From Oscillospiraceae bacterium (GTDB taxonomy: Bacteria > Bacillota > Clostridia > Oscillospirales > Oscillospiraceae), in contig JAFTMI010000029.1 in assembly GCA_017452505.1 (NCBI GenBank), positions 1 through 64,000 of the forward strand: DNA of 64,000 nt. The letters are read 5' to 3'. The position numbers were made by a program, and so were the translations under genes. The notes under the pieces were generated by a model. That model saw only the letters and a program-made list of their open reading frames with translations, was not told the origin of the DNA and did not search any database. Shown here in pieces: positions 7,237 to 14,984 of this stretch (within the stretch, counting starts at the first letter, position 1; each line of letters opens with the position of its first letter).

Positions 7237-8444
7237 AATGCATTCTCCTTAATTTGAGTTACGGTGGCACTGACTGTACCATCCCGGAGGGTTATTTCTA
7301 TTGCACCGCCAGTGGCGGTCTGCTTCACAGAACGAATGACTTCTCCGCCTGTATCCTGTACCATCGCATAACCACGGGTCAAGACTTTCAATGGACTCAA
7401 CGCGTCCAGTTTTGCCGCAAGAGTAAGATAGCGCTGATTGTGCCGGTTCAACCCGGTGCTTTGCGCTGCAGTCAAGCGATTCTTTAGTAGTTCAACAGAC
7501 TTGCTCCGCTGCTCCAAGTAGCCTTGCGGGCTTCGGAGCGCCGGGCTCTCTGAGAGCATCTTTAGCCGTTGCTGCAAGGCTTTCAGTTGCCGCTCAAGGG
7601 CTGTTGTCATTGATGACGACATAGAATCCAATACCTGACGCAAACCATCCTGATCCGGCACAGCCAGCTCAGCCGCATTCGATGGTGTTGCTGCCCGCAA
7701 ATCGGCTACAAAATCTGAAATGGTTACATCCGGTTCGTGGCCAACCGCGGATATGATTGGTATTTCGGAGCGGTAAATAGCATAGGCCACCCGCTCATCG
7801 TTAAAGGCCCAAAGATCCTCAATGGAGCCGCCTCCCCTGCCCACGATCAACAGATCGGCAAGCTTGTGGTGATTGGCATACCCAATGGCCGCTGCAATCT
7901 CCTCCGGTGCTTCTGCGCCCTGGACACGAACAGGCAGCAGCCGGACCCTTGTTAAAGGAAAGCGTTTGTTGAGAATGCGCAGCATATCGTGGACCGCAGC
8001 GCCGGCAGAGCTGGTTACAATGCCAATTGTCTTGGGAAATTGCGGAATAGGTTTCTTGTGAGCAGGATCAAATAAGCCTTCAGCTGCCAATTTGGTTTTC
8101 AGCTGTTCAAAGGCTGCGTATAAGTCACCAACGCCATCCAAAATTAGTCCGGTGCAATAAAGTTGGTAAGCGCCGTCTCTTGGATAAACGGAGATTTTAC
8201 CCATTGCCACAACCTGCATACCATTATCGGGACGGAAACGAAGTTTCATAGCATTGCCACGGAACATAACACACTTTAAGGCTGCACTGTCATCTTTCAA
8301 AGTAAAATAATGATGACCGGAAGGATAGACCTTGTAGTTGCTGACTTCACCCCGTACAGCCACACCGCAGAGCAGACGGTCTCCGTCCATCATCATGCGG
8401 ATATATTCATTTATCTGCGTGATAGACAGAATTTGTTGGGACAT
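7233..8444 (-). CDS. xseA: Exodeoxyribonuclease VII large subunit
   Basis: 403 residues. It degrades single-stranded DNA to oligonucleotides with XseB. An N-terminal OB fold (about 5-100, with SGHHYFTLKD) is followed by the catalytic domain (IGIVTSSAGAAVHD, VGRGGGSIEDLWAFNDE, SAVGHEPDVTISD) and a coiled-coil C-terminus that binds XseB. The ATG at 8444 follows an AGGAG site and lies 1 bp after the stop of the upstream gene. Confidence 0.95.
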   Translation of the reverse strand: MSQQILSITQINEYIRMMMDGDRLLCGVAVRGEVSNYKVYPSGHHYFTLKDDSAALKCVMFRGNAMKLRFRPDNGMQVVAMGKISVYPRDGAYQLYCTGLILDGVGDLYAAFEQLKTKLAAEGLFDPAHKKPIPQFPKTIGIVTSSAGAAVHDMLRILNKRFPLTRVRLLPVRVQGAEAPEEIAAAIGYANHHKLADLLIVGRGGGSIEDLWAFNDERVAYAIYRSEIPIISAVGHEPDVTISDFVADLRAATPSNAAELAVPDQDGLRQVLDSMSSSMTTALERQLKALQQRLKMLSESPALRSPQGYLEQRSKSVELLKNRLTAAQSTGLNRHNQRYLTLAAKLDALSPLKVLTRGYAMVQDTGGEVIRSVKQTATGGAIEITLRDGTVSATVTQIKENAL

Positions 8445-8445
8445 A

Positions 8446-9369
8446 TCAAATCTCCTGTAATCGATGTGTAAGTACGGCAACGCCCATTGCGTTGTCAGTT
8501 GCATACTGCGGCGGACAGAACACCGGATTCAGCGGTGTAAGGATCTCGCGCAGCATTGTATTGGATGCTACACCACCGGAAAACACCACGGGTAGGTCGG
8601 GATATTCTTTTTGCGCATTTTTGGTTGCGGTTAGTACCGCCTGGCATACGCACCGTAAGGCATAGGCAGCAGTTTCGACTTTATCGCTGCAAGAATCATA
8701 GTATTGGTTGACTTTGTTCTGTACGCCGGAAAGTGAGAATGTAAATTCAGGGCATTTTACACGGAAAACATCCTTATTCTTGGCCTGCTTCCAAAGGGTG
8801 TCCAAGTGCTTACCGGCCGGAAAAGGCAGGCCCAAAAGCTGACCGGTACGGTCGATCAGCTGTCCGGCAGAAATGTCGGAAGTGCCACCAATGCAGGTGC
8901 ACCGCACATTCCTTCCGTCCGGTTCCACAAGCAATAGTTCGGTTGTGCCGCCGGATAAATGCCAGGCAAGATGCGGCTGATCCATCAGTTCCAGCCTACT
9001 TGCACTCCATAGCGATGCTGCCACATGGCCTTGCTGGTGGGAACACTCCACCAAAGGCACACCAAGGGTATCAGCCAGGATTTTTGCGTGGGAATACCCA
9101 ACCATAAAGCACGGCATATAACTGCCCTCAACAGCTCTGGGACGGGTGCTGACACCAATTGCAGTAATATCATTTGCTGATATATCGGAAAACAGCCTGC
9201 CGGAAAGCTCCGGCAGGCTCTTGGTGTGATGAAATACTGCATCGCTTTGGCGCAACCCCAGTTCTCCCTCGCGGACAGGCAACAGTTGAGAGCGGTTCTC
9301 CCCTACAGTGCCATCAAACCAGGCGATAGAAGTGGTGTAGTTGCTGGTATCAAAAGCGATAACACTCAT
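8446..9369 (-). CDS. TsaD-like (Kae1/Qri7 family) ASKHA ATPase paralogue
   Basis: 307 residues, shorter than authentic TsaD (about 340). The N-terminus AFDTSNYTTS is the ATP-binding fold start. Metal-binding His111 and His115 in CSHQQGH, the WHLSGGTTELL phosphate loop and the late aspartate in YATDNAMG are retained. A second Kae1 protein between nusB and xseA is a recurrent clostridial arrangement; its role is not established, and the true tsaD is expected elsewhere. It overlaps nusB by 4 bp. Confidence 0.82.
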   Translation of the reverse strand: MSVIAFDTSNYTTSIAWFDGTVGENRSQLLPVREGELGLRQSDAVFHHTKSLPELSGRLFSDISANDITAIGVSTRPRAVEGSYMPCFMVGYSHAKILADTLGVPLVECSHQQGHVAASLWSASRLELMDQPHLAWHLSGGTTELLLVEPDGRNVRCTCIGGTSDISAGQLIDRTGQLLGLPFPAGKHLDTLWKQAKNKDVFRVKCPEFTFSLSGVQNKVNQYYDSCSDKVETAAYALRCVCQAVLTATKNAQKEYPDLPVVFSGGVASNTMLREILTPLNPVFCPPQYATDNAMGVAVLTHRLQEI

Positions 9370-9824
9370 ACTTCTACCTCAGAGGGTAAATTACGGACAA
9401 ATGTACCCAAAATACCGTTGACAAAAGCGCCGGCTTCATCACTGTCATACAGCTTAGCAATACGCACAGCTTCTGCAATAGCAACACCCGCAGGTACATC
9501 GTCAACATATTGAATTTCAAACATCGCCAGCTGCATAATCGTGCGAGCCAAGCGGGAAATGCGGGAAATATCCCAGTCAACAGACAGCTTACTTATAGCA
9601 TCATTCAGTTCGTCCACACGGTTGGCAACGCCCATAACCACGCTGTCGATGTAGGCTCTCTGAGCACGGCTGGGTCGATCCTCATAAACAGGACTTTCCG
9701 CAGAAAGCATATCGTAGTATTCCTTCTCAAGGCGGGTAGCAATTACCATCTGGGGCTCATCACCGGTGAACTCCCGGGCATAAATCAAATGTACTGCCAA
9801 TTCTCTGGCATTACCTCTTGTCAT
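9366..9824 (-). CDS. nusB: Transcription antitermination factor NusB
   Basis: 152 residues, all-helical RNA-binding protein that joins NusE at boxA of rRNA operons. Recognisable are ARELAVHLIYAREF at the N-terminus and the C-terminal VPAGVAIAEAVRIAKLY with GAFVNGILG. It lies 14 bp downstream of the Asp23 gene and overlaps the next gene by ATGA. Confidence 0.94.
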   Translation of the reverse strand: MTRGNARELAVHLIYAREFTGDEPQMVIATRLEKEYYDMLSAESPVYEDRPSRAQRAYIDSVVMGVANRVDELNDAISKLSVDWDISRISRLARTIMQLAMFEIQYVDDVPAGVAIAEAVRIAKLYDSDEAGAFVNGILGTFVRNLPSEVEV

Positions 9825-9838
9825 AGTGTTACCCTACC

Positions 9839-10207
9839 TTACAGACGGACGATACCGCAGACATTCACATTCACAGAAGCGATTTCAATAGCAGCCAAAG
9901 ACTCGAGAGCATTCTTGATCGCTTCCTGCACAGCGGCGGAAACCTCTACAATACCCTGTCCGTAATTGATGTTAATATTGCAGTCAATTGTCACAGAGTT
10001 GTTCTCCAAAATAGTGACCTTAACACCCTTTACAGAGGTTTTCTTGCCAATCAATTCAATAATGTCATTACTGGGATGGGCGTTGAGGCTGGCAACACCC
10101 TCTACCTCTACTGCTGCGTGAGCAACAATTGCCGCAATGACTTCTTCAGAAATATTAACGGTGCCGTTATCCTGGGGCTGCATAATATACTGTTTATTCT
10201 CTGCCAT
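9839..10207 (-). CDS. Asp23/Gls24 family envelope-stress protein
   Basis: 122 residues with the Asp23 core: ISEEVIAAIVAHAAVEVEGVAS and the repeat-like VSAAVQEAIKNALESLAAIEIASVNV in shortened form (core motifs IAAIV and VNVNVCGIV). It is the first gene of the operon that continues into nusB, and AGGAGG precedes the ATG. In Firmicutes a gene of this family commonly sits just upstream of nusB. Confidence 0.93.
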   Translation of the reverse strand: MAENKQYIMQPQDNGTVNISEEVIAAIVAHAAVEVEGVASLNAHPSNDIIELIGKKTSVKGVKVTILENNSVTIDCNININYGQGIVEVSAAVQEAIKNALESLAAIEIASVNVNVCGIVRL

Positions 10208-10229
10208 GGAAATAACCTCCTAAACAATC

Positions 10230-10246
10230 GTCATACTGCGTATGAC
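10230..10246. repeat. Inverted repeat in the asp23-nusB leader, operator-like
   Basis: GTCATAC (10230-10236), three bases, GTATGAC (10240-10246): a perfect 7-bp dyad lying just downstream of the predicted transcription start, positioned to block the asp23 operon promoter. The regulator is unknown. Confidence 0.45.
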
Positions 10247-10258
10247 ATACTTTTGTAT

Positions 10259-10286
10259 ATTGTATCACAAATCAGAAAAATTACAA
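10259..10286 (-). promoter_or_regulatory. Sigma-A promoter of the asp23-nusB-xse-ispA operon
   Basis: Minus strand: TTGTAA (10281-10286), 16-bp spacer, TACAAT (10259-10264). Transcription would start near 10252, about 45 nt before the Asp23 ATG. Confidence 0.6.
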
Positions 10287-10303
10287 TAGTTTTCTTTGCA
10301 AAA

Positions 10304-10326
10304 CCCCCGGAGAACATCTCCGGGGG
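10304..10326 (-). terminator. Terminator of the spoIIIA operon
   Basis: A 10-bp GC-rich perfect stem (10304-10313 with 10317-10326) with a three-base loop, followed on the minus strand by GTTTTG. It begins 5 bp after the spoIIIAH stop. Confidence 0.8.
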
Positions 10327-10331
10327 AATCC

Positions 10332-10868
10332 TCACTTTACTTCAACAACATAAATCTTATCCATGGTATATCCGGATTGATTTACAACAATATCGGAGAT
10401 CACCGCAACATCGGGCTGTTGGAGACCGCCCTCCGGTGCTGCAACAGCAACAGAAACAGCATCATTGGCTATATAAGTAACGCAATCGCTGTAGCCTTTT
10501 GCGATTACAAGACTCTCAATTTGCGCCTCGCACAAAGCTGTGTTTACGATCTGCTCCAATTCTGCAGAGGATTTGGAATCCGTTTCATCCCCGTATGCCA
10601 TTGCCTCCTGCAGAAGACTTACCGCACTGTCCCGCGCCTCCTGACGGGATAACCGTACTGCCGCAAAATAATCCACCATTGTATTGTTGTTATCTACTGT
10701 TTCATCGGCCATAACCAGTTTATCCGCAGAGAGAATTTTATCTTCGTCTAATGTATCCGTCAGATCAGCTACGGCTTGATCCTGGCCATACATCCAATTC
10801 ACATAAATACCACCGCATACTGTCAAAAGAACGGCGGTGACAACCAAATTTTTCTTCCAAATTTTCAT
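10332..10868 (-). CDS. spoIIIAH: Stage III sporulation protein AH
   Basis: 178 residues. One N-terminal membrane helix (about 9-25) then an extracytoplasmic domain that, by family knowledge, forms a ring in the intermembrane space and binds SpoIIQ. The RLSRQEARDSAVSLLQEAM stretch (core SRQEARDSA) is the diagnostic SpoIIIAH motif. It is shorter than the B. subtilis protein (218), mainly in the linker. Last gene of the operon, 18 bp after spoIIIAG. Confidence 0.93.
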   Translation of the reverse strand: MKIWKKNLVVTAVLLTVCGGIYVNWMYGQDQAVADLTDTLDEDKILSADKLVMADETVDNNNTMVDYFAAVRLSRQEARDSAVSLLQEAMAYGDETDSKSSAELEQIVNTALCEAQIESLVIAKGYSDCVTYIANDAVSVAVAAPEGGLQQPDVAVISDIVVNQSGYTMDKIYVVEVK

Positions 10869-10886
10869 AATGCATTTACCTCCCGT

Positions 10887-11396
10887 TTACTGCATTTTCA
10901 GCACACAAATAGAATCGGTTCCAAGTCCTGTGATTTTTGCAACTGCTTGCGTAACAGCAAGGCGAACCGCAGGACTGTCTGCGCCTTGACATACAACGAT
11001 CGCGCCTTTATAGGCAACTGGATTTACCTGCCTGATCAGTCCGGATTCACTTCTTTGAGAATCTGTGATAATAACAGTTTTAATTGATTGGTCATTGCTG
11101 TCTCCCGCGGAGGACACCTCCATATCTGTTTGATAAACGGTCTCCTCCCCTGCCCCTATTGACAGCAACACCTTTACTTTCCCTGCACCCTCAACCGATT
11201 GCAGGATCTGCACAAGGGAATCTTCTGTAAGATTTTTCTGTCCGGCAGTAGTCGGTTCGATCACATCGGTCTTCTGCTGCTTTGCCTGCTTACCAGGCAT
11301 CAGCAGCAAAGCTAAACCTATCACTAAAACAATAATGGCATATTTATATTTGTTTATTAATTCGTTGAGTTTTCCGGTGATTTTTTTTATTTCCAT
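10887..11396 (-). CDS. spoIIIAG: Stage III sporulation protein AG
   Basis: 169 residues with a single N-terminal membrane helix (about 19-34) and a soluble domain that forms a large ring of the feeding-tube channel in the intermembrane space. VEGAGKVKVLLSIGAGEE and GAIVVCQGADSPAVR (cores GKVKVLLS and VVCQGA) are family motifs. It overlaps spoIIIAF by 10 bp. Confidence 0.94.
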   Translation of the reverse strand: MEIKKITGKLNELINKYKYAIIVLVIGLALLLMPGKQAKQQKTDVIEPTTAGQKNLTEDSLVQILQSVEGAGKVKVLLSIGAGEETVYQTDMEVSSAGDSNDQSIKTVIITDSQRSESGLIRQVNPVAYKGAIVVCQGADSPAVRLAVTQAVAKITGLGTDSICVLKMQ

Positions 11397-11851
11397 TTTT
11401 GGTTCTCCTTGGCTATGCCCAGGGTCTGCTCAATATAGCTCTCAAGCTGTATTTGACTATAGGGTGATATATTTCCACTTATGACAACTCCGCAGGGAAT
11501 ATTTCTATTATGACCATCCAGCTCCACCTCCACAGCGATCTGCAAACCCATACGATTGGCTTTGTCCAAGATATATGCTTCGGTTTGGGATTTTATGATA
11601 TCTTTCTCTTGCTTTTCTGCAATGTAGGCTCCTTCCTGTGCATACTTACTTGCCTCCTCGGACAGATCGTCCCAGAAGTTGCTTATACCACTGAATGTAA
11701 TATTACTCAATGGGGTAATTATCGTAATAGCCATAAGAATGCCGCTCACAAGCATCACCACACGGCCAGCGGGTGTTTTATTTCCAAGAAGACCACTTGC
11801 CACAGCGCAAACAATGGCAGCAGCAACAATGCGCAACACATATTCCTTCAT
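11387..11851 (-). CDS. spoIIIAF: Stage III sporulation protein AF
   Basis: 154 residues. Two N-terminal membrane helices (about 5-24 and 30-50) then a soluble domain; motif GRVVMLVSGILMAITII begins at about 29. Component of the mother-cell membrane complex of the SpoIIIA-SpoIIQ channel. Six bp downstream of spoIIIAE. Confidence 0.9.
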   Translation of the reverse strand: MKEYVLRIVAAAIVCAVASGLLGNKTPAGRVVMLVSGILMAITIITPLSNITFSGISNFWDDLSEEASKYAQEGAYIAEKQEKDIIKSQTEAYILDKANRMGLQIAVEVELDGHNRNIPCGVVISGNISPYSQIQLESYIEQTLGIAKENQKWK

Positions 11852-11857
11852 GCCGGT

Positions 11858-12898
11858 TTACCCCATCATCTTCATATAGCACACAAGGCTGATCAGCAGC
11901 AGTATACAGGCTGTTCCTGTCATTGCCAGTGCAAATCCCATACCGGTTGAAAAGTCCTGTATCAGCTCAGCTGACGGCTTGTGACCAAACACACCGGAAA
12001 CTGCGCTGGTCAGTTTTAGCAAAAGATAGTGGGCGCCGATCTGCACAAATGGTGCAACACATATGGCTAATACTGCGAAAATCCCATATACACCTGCGGC
12101 ATTCTTCATAACACCGGCGCTTACCAATATTGTTTCCGCAGCATCGGACAGAATGCTTCCAACCACCGGAACTGCACCGGATATCCCTATCTTTGCAGCC
12201 TTCAAAGTCGATGCGTCAACTGTACCGCTGATCACACCGGTTATACTGATATATCCTGTAAAAATATAAAGCACCCACTTTAACGACCAAGTCATCAACC
12301 ATTTTACAAAATCCCGAACCTGTTTCAGCATATCTTGTTCCAAAGCGCAATTTGCTACACACAGACACAGGTATATGTACAAGGTCGGAATAATAAAGCG
12401 GGTAATAAACGCTGTCAAAAGTGTTATAAATAAGATCGTTCCGGTATAAAGCGCTGCTGATGTTGTTGCGCCACCTTGCGCTGCTACCGCTGCACTCATC
12501 ACAGGTATCATCAGCTTTCCGTATTCACTCAATTCAATAACTGCATTTGTTCCCAGGCTGATTAATGAATTGGCCGGTTCTAAAAGAAGTAATCCGATGA
12601 CAAGTGCTGCAACTAATCTGAGGACTCCCGCCGATGATTCCGAAAAACTGCTTAATATACTCACAAGCAACACTATAGCTATCAATGAAAGGCATATACC
12701 GGATGCATCTGCAAGTCCCGGCTGCAGCGCTGATACAGCACTTTTTATGATATACCATAACCCATCTGCAAAGGTTTCTTGCTCAGAGGGCATAAACTTT
12801 TGTGCAGATTCCGGTGCTGTCGGCGCAGTAAATTCTGTAGCTGATACCGGTTGTATCAAAAAAAGGGCCATCAGCAGGAGCACGATAAATTTTCTCAT
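11858..12898 (-). CDS. spoIIIAE: Stage III sporulation protein AE
   Basis: 346 residues. A cleavable signal peptide (residues 1 to about 20, ending PVSA) is followed by a multispanning membrane domain with about seven helices. It is the largest SpoIIIA membrane subunit, thought to form the export pore. It overlaps spoIIIAD by 4 bp. Confidence 0.94.
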   Translation of the reverse strand: MRKFIVLLLMALFLIQPVSATEFTAPTAPESAQKFMPSEQETFADGLWYIIKSAVSALQPGLADASGICLSLIAIVLLVSILSSFSESSAGVLRLVAALVIGLLLLEPANSLISLGTNAVIELSEYGKLMIPVMSAAVAAQGGATTSAALYTGTILFITLLTAFITRFIIPTLYIYLCLCVANCALEQDMLKQVRDFVKWLMTWSLKWVLYIFTGYISITGVISGTVDASTLKAAKIGISGAVPVVGSILSDAAETILVSAGVMKNAAGVYGIFAVLAICVAPFVQIGAHYLLLKLTSAVSGVFGHKPSAELIQDFSTGMGFALAMTGTACILLLISLVCYMKMMG

Positions 12899-13290
12899 AC
12901 GCCACCCAGTATTTTGTCCAGTAAAGCTAACAGTTTTTCAAACAAAGGTATCGATATCCAAAGCACGACACCCGCAGAAACAAATTGCAGCGCTTTTCCC
13001 ATTGATTCATTCCCGGCATCCTTGCAAATTAAGGCAGCAATTTCCGTAATGATTCCAACGCCCACTACTTTCAAAACTGTCGACACCAAACCTGCATCCA
13101 ATTTTCCGATATCCTGGAGCTTATCGACAAACGAAACAACTGGCTGTAAAAAAGATGCAGCGGCCATCATCGCCATTGCGCACACAGCCAAAGTCATCAG
13201 CACAGAAGTATCCTTATTGCTTTGGTTAAGGTTTATCCACAAAATTATCGCTGTCAAAATACCGGCAGCGGTTTTCCAAAATACACTCAT
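12895..13290 (-). CDS. spoIIIAD: Stage III sporulation protein AD
   Basis: 131 residues with four membrane helices; MSVFWKTAAGILTAIILW starts the first helix and LKVVGVGIITEIAALICKDAG (core VGIITEIAALICKD) is the family signature shared with SpoIIIAC. Its start codon shares a base with the stop of spoIIIAC. Confidence 0.93.
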   Translation of the reverse strand: MSVFWKTAAGILTAIILWINLNQSNKDTSVLMTLAVCAMAMMAAASFLQPVVSFVDKLQDIGKLDAGLVSTVLKVVGVGIITEIAALICKDAGNESMGKALQFVSAGVVLWISIPLFEKLLALLDKILGGV

Positions 13291-13484
13291 TACAAATCAA
13301 ACAATCGCTTCACAAGTTCAAATAAATCAGAAATTTTTTGTGCAACCATCATCAGCACCACAATAAGACCGGTCAATGTAGTCATTGTTGCTTGCTCCTC
13401 CCGCCCGGAGCGGGATAGTACCTGGTTCAAAATAGAAACAATAATACCGATGGCTGCGATTTTAAAAATCAAATCAATTTCCAT
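13290..13484 (-). CDS. spoIIIAC: Stage III sporulation protein AC
   Basis: 64 residues with two membrane helices (about 5-20 and 33-50), the usual size for SpoIIIAC. GIIVSILNQVLSRSGREEQA is characteristic. The start is the ATG at 13484 encoding MEIDLIFK; the frame extends upstream into spoIIIAB without a ribosome site. Paralogous to the second half of SpoIIIAD. Confidence 0.93.
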   Translation of the reverse strand: MEIDLIFKIAAIGIIVSILNQVLSRSGREEQATMTTLTGLIVVLMMVAQKISDLFELVKRLFDL

Positions 13485-13486
13485 AA

Positions 13487-13999
13487 TCAAACAAACAGTA
13501 TAGCAAGTGCTGCTCCTGCGCAAAGGCCTAATGTCTGATAGCTGCGCAAACGGGTGTCTCGATTATAAGACAAGGTTTCTACCTGTCTTCTGCACTCCTG
13601 GCGAACACTTTCAAGGCCTTTCAACTGTCCGTCCATATCAAAACGGCCGATCGTTCTACCAAGTAACAGTAATTCCTCCCGTGTTAAAGCCGGCAGTTTT
13701 CCCACTCTCTCAAGGGCAACAGACATACAACCCTCCAGTTCGGAGGAATTTTGCGCATCCATCTCTACAGACAACTCATGAAATATATTCCCAAGCAATC
13801 CTGAGAATTCTTTGGATGCTTGTCTGCACAATTCCGGCAGCGGTGTCATACGGTACTGTAGCTCACATTCCATATAGTCAAGAATCCCGATTAGTTGCCG
13901 CAGATTTTTTTCCTCAAATCGGTGGTTTGATGCAATTCGAAACCCTATACCACCGCAACCCACAACAACAAATAGCGCTCCAATCAGTTTTAAGATCAT
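13487..13999 (-). CDS. spoIIIAB: Stage III sporulation protein AB
   Basis: 170 residues. One N-terminal membrane helix (1-20) and one near the C-terminus bracket a cytoplasmic helical domain resembling type II secretion GspF proteins. The ATG at 13999 is preceded by AAAGGAGAG; an in-frame ATG further upstream lies within spoIIIAA. It overlaps spoIIIAA by 4 bp. Confidence 0.92.
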   Translation of the reverse strand: MILKLIGALFVVVGCGGIGFRIASNHRFEEKNLRQLIGILDYMECELQYRMTPLPELCRQASKEFSGLLGNIFHELSVEMDAQNSSELEGCMSVALERVGKLPALTREELLLLGRTIGRFDMDGQLKGLESVRQECRRQVETLSYNRDTRLRSYQTLGLCAGAALAILFV

Positions 14000-14844
14000 A
14001 TATACAATCTCTCCTTTTTCCAGGACTTGTCCCTTTGTAAAACCAAAATAGTTGTGAATAATTTGCATTCTACCAGGGGTTTATAAATTGGGCGTGTTAA
14101 AAAATCCTGAAGAGACCCAGCGTGCGCGGTTGCCATTAAATTTACGCCGCACCACCCCGCTCGTAAAAGTGCCTCACAGTCACTTTTCTCGGTTATCTCA
14201 TCCACGGCTATCCAACGGGGATTCATGCTTCGTAACATAGCGTCAATTCCCTCTGCTTTGCTGCAACCGCTGAGAATATCCGTATGTTCACCTGGAGAAA
14301 AACAGGCTTGTCCCTTGTACAAAGGAAACAATTCTTCCCGTTCGTCCACCACAGATATATTACCTCGCTCAGCATTGGACTCTGTTCGAATGAGATCCCG
14401 CAGCAAAGTTGTCTTGCCGCTGCCGGGCGGACCAATAATCAATATTGAATCTGTCACATCTGTTGCCTTTGGCGATATTCCCTCAATATTCCTGGCTACG
14501 CGCAAACACAGGGAAGCCGGCTGCGTAATCCCGCGCATAATTCCATCGGCGACAGTTGCTACGCCGCACACACCGATTCTGTGCCCTCCCTGGGCTGTCA
14601 AATATCCCTTCGCAAGCGTTTTTGCTGCCCAGGGAGAATATTCGGAGGCTGCATTGATAACAAAGGAAACATCCTCTTTGCTTATATATCTATTCAACCT
14701 TTGTGCACCTGCATTCAAGCGCATCTCAGGTTGCATTCCGATTCGCATATGCAGTTCCTGCAGCGCTTCTTTGCCGAAAAGATCTACTTCCTGTCGCATC
14801 CAGTGCGGCAGAAGATTCAAAAATGCTTGCCAGGCACAATTCAT
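13996..14844 (-). CDS. spoIIIAA: Stage III sporulation protein AA, ATPase
   Basis: 282-residue secretion-type ATPase that powers the SpoIIIA channel from the mother cell. Walker A GPPGSGKTTLLRDLIR lies near 155 and Walker B VDEITE near 218. GGHRIGVCG is a family motif. The ATG at 14844 is eight bases after GGGAG; upstream GTG (14853) and ATG (14850) are too close to it. First gene of the operon. Confidence 0.94.
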   Translation of the reverse strand: MNCAWQAFLNLLPHWMRQEVDLFGKEALQELHMRIGMQPEMRLNAGAQRLNRYISKEDVSFVINAASEYSPWAAKTLAKGYLTAQGGHRIGVCGVATVADGIMRGITQPASLCLRVARNIEGISPKATDVTDSILIIGPPGSGKTTLLRDLIRTESNAERGNISVVDEREELFPLYKGQACFSPGEHTDILSGCSKAEGIDAMLRSMNPRWIAVDEITEKSDCEALLRAGWCGVNLMATAHAGSLQDFLTRPIYKPLVECKLFTTILVLQRDKSWKKERLYI

Positions 14845-14861
14845 TTGCATCACTCCCGGTT

Positions 14862-14891
14862 AAGCCTATGGCTTGTACCCGGTGAATATGC
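14862..14891 (-). promoter_or_regulatory. Candidate sigma-E promoter of the spoIIIA operon
   Basis: Minus strand: GCATATT (14885-14891), 14-bp spacer, CATAGGCTT (14862-14870). The -35 matches the sigma-E consensus well and the -10 keeps CATA---T. The leader to the spoIIIAA ATG would be very short (about 12 nt), which is a point against it. Confidence 0.4.
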
Positions 14892-14922
14892 AAATTGGTC
14901 ATCGCAAAATGTGCAAAACCCA

Positions 14923-14951
14923 TTGCGGTCACAAATCAAATATGTTACACT
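14923..14951 (+). promoter_or_regulatory. Candidate sigma-A promoter of the CapA cassette
   Basis: TTGCGG (14923-14928), 17-bp spacer, TACACT (14946-14951), ending 33 bp before the first CapA ATG. It is divergent from the spoIIIA promoter. Confidence 0.45.
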
Positions 14952-14984
14952 ACCAATAGTACACAAAAGAAGGAGAATGTTGCT

